Below, in pieces: positions 16,336 to 23,790 of a stretch of DNA of 64,000 nucleotides. The position numbers and the translations under genes are program-made. The stretch covers positions 186,001 through 250,000 of the forward strand of contig NZ_FOGT01000004.1 in assembly GCF_900111295.1 (NCBI RefSeq). The letters run 5' to 3'. Each line of letters opens with the position of its first letter. Position 1 is the first letter of the stretch. Below the pieces are notes generated by a model. It was not told the origin of the DNA, searched no databases, and saw nothing but the letters and a program-made list of their open reading frames with translations. The DNA comes from Salipaludibacillus aurantiacus (GTDB taxonomy: Bacteria; Bacillota; Bacilli; Bacillales; Salisediminibacteriaceae).

Positions 16336-17630
16336 AGAGCCCGCTCCTTATACAGTTTTTTCACGGCTTCTAATTCAATTTTCAAATACTCGCCGGCTTT
16401 CTTGTACTGCCTTTTATCTGAAAGATAGCTGCTGAATTGTTCAGCTATTTCCTCTATATATTCCCATAGCTTGTTTTTAAAAAAATAATCTATCGATTGT
16501 TTCATTTTGTTTTCATAAGTCTCGAAATCTTTTAGTTCGAAAGCCAGCTTTGCTTCCATTACCTGTATTCTGTAACTGTGCAGCTCGGTATGGCAATAGC
16601 TGTCTGCTTTTTTTAACAGCTTGTCCAGTTCATCTAATCTTTTAGAGGAGAAATAACCAGCTAAGATGCAGTAGTAAGATTTAAAAAGACTGTTTACGTG
16701 GTAAGAATCATTACTGGAGAAATGGCGCTCTTTTATCTCCAGGCTTTCCTTGAAACAAGCAATGCTTTCCTCATATTTTCCCTGCTCTTGTTTTAACATG
16801 CCCAGGTTATGAAGGATATTAGCCTGCTCTTCTGTATAATTCCGGTCTCTGGCTAACTCAAGCCCTTTCGATAATACTTTTTTTGCCGAGTCATATTCTT
16901 TATTTTCCGTATACAGAATTCCCATAAGTGTATCTGCTTTAACGGTATCCAGCCATTTATGCAAGTTCATAAACAGGTTTCTTGCCTGTTTGACGTGGAT
17001 TAACGATCGATGATAATTATGGGTGTGGAAAAGAAGCAGAGCTGTATTCTGCCTGACGCGCGCTTCATCGTCTTCTTCTGTCGCATCGTTTAAGGCTAGC
17101 GAGTAGTTTTCATAGCATTCAGGATAGTTTCTCTTTAAAAAATGCAGCATTCCTGAAACATAATAGAATTTGAACCGGATTGGTTTCGGATGGCTTTCAA
17201 TTGAGGAAGCTTCCAGGTAATAAGAAATTTGTTTATACTTCTCTTCAGCGGCAGAAAGGTCGCCTTTGCGAAGCAGATGGCCGGAGTGGGTTAAAAGAAA
17301 GTCAAATTCCTGTGTCAGGGAAGGAATATATAATAAGTCTTCTCTATATTTTTCCAATACCATGTCACCGTCGGTTAAAGACTGTTTTACAGCTTTTTCG
17401 TATTCCTGGATTTTTTTTGCTAAAGACGGAGAAGGGCGGCTGTAAAGAGTTAAATAATCGTCAGGGACTTCAAGCCGGCTGGCGATCTGGCAAAGGATAT
17501 CACTGGACGCTTCATAACGGGCGCTTTCAATATTACTGTAATGGGAAGCTGAAATAATATTTTTAAATATACTGGTTTGGGAAAGTCCCTTCTGATTGCG
17601 GAGAAATTTAATTCTTTTGCCGATGTGCAA
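16332..17630 (-). CDS. RNPP-type regulator: N-terminal HTH plus TPR repeats (NprR/PlcR-like)
   Basis: The 432-aa protein has an XRE-type HTH at residues 1-60 (GKRIKFLRNQKGLSQ, then HYSNIESARYEASSD). All the rest is helical TPR sequence, clearest at EEQANILHNLGMLKQEQGKY and ESIACFKESLEIKERHF. This is the layout of peptide-sensing RNPP regulators; NprR is of similar length. TTG 17630 is preferred because GGAGG (17643-17639) is 8 bp upstream; an in-frame ATG at 17645 has no such site. The gene encoding a small exported peptide overlaps its stop codon. A 15-bp inverted repeat flanks its -10 box, suggesting autoregulation. The regulated targets are not evident. Confidence 0.85.
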   Translation of the reverse strand: MHIGKRIKFLRNQKGLSQTSIFKNIISASHYSNIESARYEASSDILCQIASRLEVPDDYLTLYSRPSPSLAKKIQEYEKAVKQSLTDGDMVLEKYREDLLYIPSLTQEFDFLLTHSGHLLRKGDLSAAEEKYKQISYYLEASSIESHPKPIRFKFYYVSGMLHFLKRNYPECYENYSLALNDATEEDDEARVRQNTALLLFHTHNYHRSLIHVKQARNLFMNLHKWLDTVKADTLMGILYTENKEYDSAKKVLSKGLELARDRNYTEEQANILHNLGMLKQEQGKYEESIACFKESLEIKERHFSSNDSYHVNSLFKSYYCILAGYFSSKRLDELDKLLKKADSYCHTELHSYRIQVMEAKLAFELKDFETYENKMKQSIDYFFKNKLWEYIEEIAEQFSSYLSDKRQYKKAGEYLKIELEAVKKLYKERAL

Positions 17631-17657
17631 AGTTTTTCCCTCCATTTTTAAATTTCC

Positions 17658-17702
17658 AAGAATACTAGAATAGTTTGATTATAAACGTATTCCAGTATTC
17701 TT
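17658..17702 (-). promoter_or_regulatory. Promoter and inverted-repeat operator of the RNPP regulator
   Basis: AAGAATACTAGAATA (17658-17672) and TATTCCAGTATTCTT (17688-17702) are inverted repeats matching at 14 of 15 positions. Between them, on the minus strand, lies a perfect -10 TATAAT (17683-17678). No good -35 is seen. One arm covers the transcription start and the other the spacer, which fits control by the HTH protein itself. Confidence 0.65.
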
Positions 17703-17740
17703 ATTTTAGCCCACCTCCGGAAATGAAAACAAGCCTTCTC

Positions 17741-18397
17741 TCAGCTGGACGCTTTGCGGTAAAGTTTATTTGCCGCATCAGCAGGTGAAGCGGAGGAGGC
17801 GATCGCAGATATAACAGAAATGCCATCTGCCCCTGCACGAATGACAGCTGGCGTGTTTTCAAATGTAATGCCGCCAATAGCCACTATGGGAAGAGTCAGG
17901 CCCTCTTCCCGAAATTCAGAAATTCTTTCGGGGCCGCAGACCTCTTCAGCGTCATCCTTTGAGGAGGTGGCAAAAACTGGACCGACGCCTATATAATCAG
18001 CACCGTCTTTTTCTGCTTGAACAGCTTCAGTAAGTGAATGGGCAGATACTCCCAAAATTTTATCGGGACCAATCTTAGCTCTTACTTCCCGTGCACTTGT
18101 GTCATCCTGACCGACGTGAACGCCGTCAGCATTTAGTTCGACGGCCAGTTCGACATCATCATTAATAATAAAAGGAATGCCTTTTTCATGGCAGATGGCC
18201 TGCAGCTTGGCAGCCTGCTCTTTTTTCTTTTCTCCTGTTAAAGCCTTTTCCCCTTTTTCGCGAAATTGAAAAATCGTTGCTCCGCCCTGGACGGCTTCTT
18301 CTAAAATTTCTGTCAGTGGTCTGCTGACGTTTGGCGTTCCGCATATAAAATAGACTTTTAATACTTTTTTCAGGGTGACAGGATCTCTTCTGATCAT
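17741..18397 (-). CDS. thiE: Thiamine phosphate synthase
   Basis: The 218-aa TIM-barrel enzyme joins HMP-PP and HET-P to thiamine phosphate. Family motifs are visible: GGATIFQFREKG (~38-49), DGVHVGQDD (~96-104), GVSAHS (~119-124) and GVGPVFATSSK (~144-154). The ATG overlaps the thiD stop codon (ATGA), and GGAGGT lies 9 bp upstream inside thiD. It is the last gene of the riboswitch-controlled operon thiM-thiD-thiE. No strong terminator is seen between it and the regulator gene, so some read-through is possible. Confidence 0.95.
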   Translation of the reverse strand: MIRRDPVTLKKVLKVYFICGTPNVSRPLTEILEEAVQGGATIFQFREKGEKALTGEKKKEQAAKLQAICHEKGIPFIINDDVELAVELNADGVHVGQDDTSAREVRAKIGPDKILGVSAHSLTEAVQAEKDGADYIGVGPVFATSSKDDAEEVCGPERISEFREEGLTLPIVAIGGITFENTPAVIRAGADGISVISAIASSASPADAANKLYRKASS

Positions 18398-19224
18398 TCC
18401 GTTTCGACCTCCATTTCAACTCTCGTATCCGGGTAAAGCCGCAGGGCGGCATGATTCGTTGGGCCGGAACCTTTACCGATTGAGAAGCCGTGCATAATGG
18501 CAGCGTGAATAAACATTTTAGCTTTCCTGACTGCCTCAGGAAGAGGGAGCCCTTTAGCTAAGTTGGCAGTAATCGCTGCTGCATAAGTACAGCCTGTTCC
18601 ATGAGTATGAGGGGTGTTAATTTCAGGCACAGAGAGATAATGGAAGGTGCGGCCGTCATAAAATAGATCAACCACTTTACCTTTATTTTTTTCATGTCCG
18701 CCTTTAAGAAGGACGGCTGAAGCGCCCATTTTATACATTTCTTTAACCGTATTTTTTCTGTCGTCAACTGTTTGGATTGTCAGCCCTGTTAATTCCTTTG
18801 CTTCAGGAATGTTAGGGGTAATAATCGCCGCCTGCGGTATCAGCTCATTAATTAACGCATCAATAGCTTCATTTTTTAATAGTTTAGACCCTGAAGTGGA
18901 TACCATCACCGGGTCAACAACCAGATTCGGCCACTTATAATAACGGGATTTTTCAGCAACGATCCCGATGATTTCTTTATCAAACAGCATACCTGTCTTT
19001 ACAGCGTCTGCGCCGATATCGTCCATCACAGAAGTAATCTGCTGGTCGATTCCTTCACTTTCTACTGGATAAACTCCCTGGACGCCTTCTGTATTCTGGG
19101 CGGTTACCGCCGTGATAACACTCATGCCGAAAGTATCCAATTCCTGAAATGTTTTAAGGTCAGCCTGAATACCGGCGCCTCCGCCACTATCAGATCCAGC
19201 GATTGTAAGAGCTTTTGGCAGCAT
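18394..19224 (-). CDS. thiD: Hydroxymethylpyrimidine (phosphate) kinase
   Basis: The 276-aa ribokinase-family protein phosphorylates HMP and HMP-P. The start MLPKALTIAGSDSGGGAGIQ is the standard ThiD N-terminus. VVDPVMVSTSGS and HTHGTGCTYAAAI (anion hole and catalytic region) are present. ATG 19224 is chosen because GAGGAGG precedes it; an upstream in-frame ATG at 19260 lies within thiM and has none. It starts 13 bp after thiM and overlaps thiE by 4 bp. Confidence 0.95.
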   Translation of the reverse strand: MLPKALTIAGSDSGGGAGIQADLKTFQELDTFGMSVITAVTAQNTEGVQGVYPVESEGIDQQITSVMDDIGADAVKTGMLFDKEIIGIVAEKSRYYKWPNLVVDPVMVSTSGSKLLKNEAIDALINELIPQAAIITPNIPEAKELTGLTIQTVDDRKNTVKEMYKMGASAVLLKGGHEKNKGKVVDLFYDGRTFHYLSVPEINTPHTHGTGCTYAAAITANLAKGLPLPEAVRKAKMFIHAAIMHGFSIGKGSGPTNHAALRLYPDTRVEMEVETE

Positions 19225-19237
19225 AGCAGTTCCTCCT

Positions 19238-20029
19238 CTAATTGTTTGAAAGTCTCTCAATTTGTTCAGATGTTACCTGGTGAAGTGCATCAAGGAAGTG
19301 AATCTGGAAGTGGCCCGGTCCCATATTTTCCTCTTTTGAAGCAGCCACTTCGGCTGCGATCCCGTAAAAGCTTACGGCCGCTGCAGCAGCTTCCAGAGGA
19401 GAGTCATGAACAGCAGCAAAAGCCCCTGTTACTGCACTCAGCAGGCATCCTGCACCAGTCACTTTTGACTGGAGGGGATGGCCGTTAGTCAAAGTGTACG
19501 TTTGTGTTCCGTCAGTAACGATGTCTGTTTCCCCAGTTAATGCCACTACGCAATTCCACGTTTCAGCTGTATGTTTCGCTGTCTCAGCTTTATTCTCCAG
19601 GTTCGCAGTGGAATCGACCCCTCTCATTTCTACCTCGTTCTCAGAAAGATTAGCTATTTCACCCGCATTTCCCCGGACAATTGAAATATCCAGTTCACTC
19701 AGCAGCTGCTTTGCTGTTCTCGTCCGGAAAGGGGTGGCTCCGACGCCGACCGGATCAAGAATGACCGGGGTTCCGGCTTTATTAGCAGCCTTACCGGCGA
19801 GAAGCATGGCATCGACTTCCGTCTGAGTCAGTGTCCCGATATTCAATACTAGCGCCTGGGCCGCCCGTGCCATATCTTCAACTTCTTCTTCCGCATATGC
19901 CATGACAGGGCTTGCCCCGAGTGCGTAAAGGCCGTTTGCTGTAAAGTTTGTCACTACCATATTGGTGATGTTATGAATAAGCGGGGAAGTCTCCCGGATT
20001 TTCTCCCGTAAATGCTGTACTGGTAACAT
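19238..20029 (-). CDS. thiM: Hydroxyethylthiazole kinase
   Basis: The 263-aa salvage kinase phosphorylates thiazole alcohol (HET). It carries PLIHNITNMVVTNFTANG near the N-terminus, then VILDPVGVGATPFR and KVTGAGCLLSAVTGAF (anion hole). ATG 20029 is preferred: AAAGGTGG lies at proper distance, while the longer frame to 20122 would run into the riboswitch terminator. It is the first gene behind the TPP riboswitch. The operon holds salvage genes plus thiE and no de novo thiazole or HMP synthesis gene in view. Confidence 0.95.
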   Translation of the reverse strand: MLPVQHLREKIRETSPLIHNITNMVVTNFTANGLYALGASPVMAYAEEEVEDMARAAQALVLNIGTLTQTEVDAMLLAGKAANKAGTPVILDPVGVGATPFRTRTAKQLLSELDISIVRGNAGEIANLSENEVEMRGVDSTANLENKAETAKHTAETWNCVVALTGETDIVTDGTQTYTLTNGHPLQSKVTGAGCLLSAVTGAFAAVHDSPLEAAAAAVSFYGIAAEVAASKEENMGPGHFQIHFLDALHQVTSEQIERLSNN

Positions 20030-20053
20030 AATCATCCACCTTTCTTCTTTTTT

Positions 20054-20092
20054 AAAAAAACAAAAAGACGCTGTCCAAAATGGAACAGCGCC
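20054..20092 (-). terminator. Expression-platform terminator of the TPP riboswitch
   Basis: On the minus strand CGCTGTTCCA pairs with TGGACAGCG (one bulged base), followed by TCTTTTTGTTTTTTT. It sits between aptamer and thiM, so it is the premature terminator formed when TPP is bound. Confidence 0.85.
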
Positions 20093-20118
20093 AGAATATT
20101 TCCGTTGCCAGCTTTGTT

Positions 20119-20204
20119 CCACTTTCCTACGCTGGTATCACCCAGATCAGGTTCAAAGGGATCAGGACATAGCCTGTCTCAGCCAGACGGCACCCCCAGT
20201 GGTT
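20119..20204 (-). ncRNA. TPP riboswitch (THI element) aptamer
   Basis: Reading the minus strand, it contains ACTGGGGGTGCC, then GGCTGAGA, then CCCTTTGAACCTGATCTGGG and GATACCAGCGTAGGAAAGTGG. These are the conserved pyrimidine- and pyrophosphate-sensor strands of the thi box. The terminator and thiM follow. Transcription termination on TPP binding is the usual mechanism in Firmicutes. Confidence 0.96.
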
Positions 20205-20292
20205 AAAACATTTTATTTTATGTTAGTTATATACTATCATATGAAGAATGGATGGACAAAAGATTCCAATTAATCATGAAGGTGGGAGCCGC

Positions 20293-21390
20293 GTGAATCA
20301 GTTATATGAGAAGGCAAAAGCTTTTATTTCGCTCTGTTATAAAGAATTAAACAAAGAAGAAGACATAGAGGGCAGGCTGAAAGAAATTAAAACAGAAATA
20401 TGGGAGACAAACCATTACACACATACATTTACTGAGCTGGAACACGGGGCAAAAATGGCATGGCGAAATGCGAATAAATGTATCGGCCGTTTATTCTGGG
20501 ATACGCTCACAGTCATGGATGCACGAGATTTACGCCATGAAGAAGATGTATTTGAAGCATTAGAGAGTCATCTCCGCTTTGCAACCAATAATGGGAAAAT
20601 AAGACCTGCTATGACCTTCTTTGCTCCTAGAAAAAATGGGGCCGCCCCTGTTACACTGTTAAATCATCAGCTCATCAGATATGCTGGGTATGAAAAGGGA
20701 GAAACAGTGACAGGAGATCCAGCTTCTGTGCCTTTTACAAAGCTGTGCCAGTCACTGGGCTGGCAGGGAGAGGGGACGCCTTTCGATGTCCTTCCACTCG
20801 TCATAAAACTGGAAGACGGTACAATCTCATGGCGTGAACTGAAGGAAAAAGACATTCTCCGAGTACCGATCACCCACCCTGACATCGCGGAAATAAACGA
20901 ATTAGAATTGGAATGGTATGCAGTCCCTGCCATTTCCGATATGCTCGTTGAAATCGGCGGTCTGGAGTATCCTGCTGTGCCTTTTAACGGCTGGTATATG
21001 GGCACGGAAATCGGTGCGAGAAATTTTGCAGATGAAAGCCGCTATCATAAGCTTCCGGAAGTCGCCAAAAAAATTGGCCTGGATTTGTCTAAAGCTTCTT
21101 CTTTATGGAAGGATCGGGCCCTCGTTGAGTTAAACCGCGCTGTGCTTTACTCTTTCCAAAAAAATGGGGTCAGTATTGTGGATCATCACACAGCTGCTGA
21201 CCAGTTTAAAACCTTTGAAAGACGTGAAGCCGAAGCCGGAAGGCCGCTTACAGGAAAATGGAGCTGGCTGATCCCGCCTGTATCCCCCGCGACAACACAT
21301 ATTTTTCATAATGAATATAATGATGAATTTGTATCACCTAATTTTCACTATCAGAAAAAAATCTATGACAGTGAAGGAAAGCTGATCTGA
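20293..21390 (+). CDS. nos: Bacterial nitric oxide synthase, oxygenase domain only
   Basis: The 365-aa protein makes NO and citrulline from arginine using a borrowed reductase. Haem-thiolate Cys63 sits in WRNANKCIGRLFW, and the arginine-binding Glu239 in GWYMGTEIGARNFAD. The C-terminal WSWLIPPVSPATTHIFH (pterin and dimer region) is intact. There is no reductase domain, as in B. subtilis Nos (363 aa). GTG 20293 is chosen because AAGGTGGGAG is 4 bp upstream and the protein then aligns with known N-termini; an in-frame ATG at 20248 is possible. It stands alone, divergent from the thi operon. NO is linked to oxidative-stress and antibiotic tolerance in Bacillus. Confidence 0.95.
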   Translation: MNQLYEKAKAFISLCYKELNKEEDIEGRLKEIKTEIWETNHYTHTFTELEHGAKMAWRNANKCIGRLFWDTLTVMDARDLRHEEDVFEALESHLRFATNNGKIRPAMTFFAPRKNGAAPVTLLNHQLIRYAGYEKGETVTGDPASVPFTKLCQSLGWQGEGTPFDVLPLVIKLEDGTISWRELKEKDILRVPITHPDIAEINELELEWYAVPAISDMLVEIGGLEYPAVPFNGWYMGTEIGARNFADESRYHKLPEVAKKIGLDLSKASSLWKDRALVELNRAVLYSFQKNGVSIVDHHTAADQFKTFERREAEAGRPLTGKWSWLIPPVSPATTHIFHNEYNDEFVSPNFHYQKKIYDSEGKLI

Positions 21391-21519
21391 ACGTCAGGGA
21401 TATATTGCAAAATCTCTGAAAACTTTGTGAAGATATGAGCATTTGCAACATTTTTATCGCTGACAGTTGTATGATCGAAACATCTTAGAAATCAAACTTA
21501 AAGAGAAAAGGTGAGTCAG

Positions 21520-22830
21520 TTGTTCTGGTTACAGTTTTTAGTTGTTATTATTGCTATTTTTATAGGTGCAAGAATCGGGGGGATCGGCCTCGGGGTTATG
21601 GGGGGCGTAGGTCTCGCCATACTGACATTCGGTTTTGGGTTGCAGCCCACGGCTCCGCCAATTGATGTCATGCTAATGATCGTAGCCGTTATTACGGCAG
21701 CGGGAGCCCTGCAGGCGGCAGGAGGGATGAATTTTTTAGTCACTCTTGCAGAAAAAGCTTTACGGCGAAATCCAGGCAGGATCACCTTTATGGCCCCTGT
21801 AGTGACGTATTTCTTCACTTTCTTCGCAGGTACAGGCCATGTCGCGTATACGTTATTGCCGGTTATATCTGAGGTGGCCCAGGAGTCAAAAGTCCGGCCT
21901 GAACGGCCGATGTCCATTGCCGTTATTGCCTCCCAGCAGGCGATCACAGCGAGCCCGATATCAGCAGCTACCGTCGCATTGCTCGCTTTACTGTCACCCT
22001 ACGATATTACCCTCCTTCAGATTCTTGGAGTAACAATCCCGGCTACATTTATTGGTATCATGGTAGCGGCTTTTACCATTAGAAAACGCGGTGCGGAGCT
22101 CGATGAAGACCCTGAATACAATCGCCGCTTAGAAGAAGGACTGGCACCGATTAAAAATGAGCGTGAAAAAATGGTGATCACCGGTCTTTCAAAACTGTCC
22201 GTTGCCCTGTTTATGTTCGGGGCAGTATTAATCGTTCTCTTAGGAAGTTTTCCAGAAATGCGTCCAGCATGGAACGTTGAAGGCGAAATCGAACAGCTGT
22301 CAATGCCTTTCGCTATTCAGATTATCATGCTTACAGTCGCAGCACTTATTATTCTCATCTGTAAAGCAGACGTGCAAAATGTAGCCGGCGGAACAGTTTT
22401 CCGTGCAGGTATTGTCGCTGTTGTCGCCATTTTCGGGATCGCATGGATGGGGGATACCTTCTTCCAAGCCAACATGGATACGATTGAGCCGGCAGTCCAG
22501 GGCATGGTGTCCGCAGCCCCGTGGATCTTTGCCTTAGCCCTGTTTATTATGTCAATCTTATTAAACAGCCAGGCTGCAACAGTCAGAGCCCTTATGCCAC
22601 TTGGATTGAGTCTTGGCATCAACCCGCTTTTCCTGATTGCCATGTTCCCTGCAGTCAACGGGTACTTCTTTATCCCTAACTACGGGCCAATCATCGCAGC
22701 AATCAGTTTCGACCGGACAGGCACTACAAAAATAGGAAAATACGTCCTTAATCACAGCTTTATGCTCCCGGGACTTGTCACCAGTGTAGTCGCCGTAGCG
22801 TTAGGCTTCCTGTTCGTCATGTTCTTATAA
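21520..22830 (+). CDS. Anaerobic C4-dicarboxylate transporter, DcuA/DcuB family
   Basis: The 436-aa membrane protein has about ten to twelve hydrophobic segments. Its start, FWLQFLVVIIAIFIGARIGG, and the stretch VVTYFFTFFAGTGHVAYTLL followed by SQQAITASPISAA match the Dcu family (fumarate/malate/aspartate-succinate exchange). The TTG at 21520 follows AAAGGTGA and gives a Dcu-like N-terminus; a GTG at 21511 overlaps that ribosome binding site. A cytoplasmic loop rich in charged residues lies around 190-220. It is monocistronic with a strong terminator. The transport direction cannot be inferred. Confidence 0.9.
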   Translation: MFWLQFLVVIIAIFIGARIGGIGLGVMGGVGLAILTFGFGLQPTAPPIDVMLMIVAVITAAGALQAAGGMNFLVTLAEKALRRNPGRITFMAPVVTYFFTFFAGTGHVAYTLLPVISEVAQESKVRPERPMSIAVIASQQAITASPISAATVALLALLSPYDITLLQILGVTIPATFIGIMVAAFTIRKRGAELDEDPEYNRRLEEGLAPIKNEREKMVITGLSKLSVALFMFGAVLIVLLGSFPEMRPAWNVEGEIEQLSMPFAIQIIMLTVAALIILICKADVQNVAGGTVFRAGIVAVVAIFGIAWMGDTFFQANMDTIEPAVQGMVSAAPWIFALALFIMSILLNSQAATVRALMPLGLSLGINPLFLIAMFPAVNGYFFIPNYGPIIAAISFDRTGTTKIGKYVLNHSFMLPGLVTSVVAVALGFLFVMFL

Positions 22831-22844
22831 AAATAGACTTTATT

Positions 22845-22876
22845 GCCCCCTCATGCAAAAGCATGAGGGGCTTTTT
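22845..22876 (+). terminator. Terminator of the Dcu-type transporter gene
   Basis: GCCCCCTCATGC and GCATGAGGGGC pair around an AAAA loop (one extra C), followed by TTTTT. Confidence 0.92.
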
Positions 22877-22889
22877 GTGGAAAAAGCAG

Positions 22890-23765
22890 GGGGAAAAAGA
22901 AGAAAGAAGTGCAGGAAGTGAGGGTTGGTGCTACCAGTGTAGCACCTACAGATGTATCAGGAAGAAAACAGGAGGATAGAGGAGTAAAAAGAAGAAAAAA
23001 GTGTTGGAATTGAGGTTGGTGCTACTAGTGTAGCACCAACACAGGTATCAGGAAGAAAACAGGAGGATAGAGGAGTAAAATGAAGAAAAAAGTGTTGGGA
23101 GTGAGGTAGGTGCTACGAGTGTAGCACCAACACATGTATCAGGAAGAAAACAGGAGGATGAGGGAGTAAGAAGAAGAAAAAAGTATAGGGAGTGAGGTAG
23201 GTGGTACCAGTGTAGCACCAACACATGTATCAGGAAGAAAAAAAGAGGATGAGGGAGTAAGAAGAAGAAAAAAGTATAGGGAGTGAGGTAGGTGGTACCA
23301 GTGTAGCACCAACACATGTATCAGGAAGAAAACAGGAGGATGAGGGAGTATAAAGAAGAAAAAAACGCAGGAAGTGAGGTTGGTGCTACCAGAGTAGCAC
23401 CAACACATGTATCAGGAAGAAAAAAAGAGGATGAGGGAGTAAAAAGAAGAAAAAAACGCAGGAAGTGAGGTAGGTGCAACCAGTGTAGCACCAACAGATG
23501 GATCAGGAAGAAAACAGGAGGATGAGGGAGTAAGAAGAAGAAAAAAGTATAGGGAGTGAGGTTGGTGCAACGGGTGTAGCACCAACACATGTATCAGGAA
23601 GAAAACAGGAGGATAGAGGAGTAAAAAGAAGAAAAAAACGCAGGAAGTGAGGTAGGTGCAACCAGTGTAGCACCAACAGATGGATCAGGAAGAAAACAGG
23701 AGTATAAGAGAGTAAAAAGAAGAAAAAAGTGTAGGGAATGAGGTAGGTGTAACGGACCTGCCCGA
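22890..23765. repeat. Tandem array of exact 91-bp units with hairpin cores
   Basis: The landmark TAGCACC (or its first bases) recurs with AGCACC at 22941, 23032, 23123, 23214, 23305, 23396, 23487, 23578 and 23669: eight spacings of exactly 91 bp. Each unit has a dyad GGTGCTACCAGTGTAGCACC and a purine-rich stretch (AGGAAGAAAACAGGAGGAT and similar). Because 91 is not a multiple of 3, long open frames in it shift phase every unit. They repeat only every three units (273 bp) and are not genes. It lies downstream of both dcu and recQ. Confidence 0.93.
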
Positions 23766-23790
23766 CACTCCCTACCCATCCCGAACCTTA

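Noticed and set aside
22890-23765. CRISPR array
   Set aside because: The units are near-identical over their whole 91 bp, with no unique spacers, and no cas gene is nearby. The same holds for the 104-bp and 21-bp arrays.
23048-23779. Several 61-89-residue minus-strand open frames rich in Phe, Leu and Ser
   Set aside because: They are read through the 91-bp array, which shifts frame at each unit; the 89-residue length is just three units. No ribosome binding sites, and the composition reflects the polypyrimidine strand.
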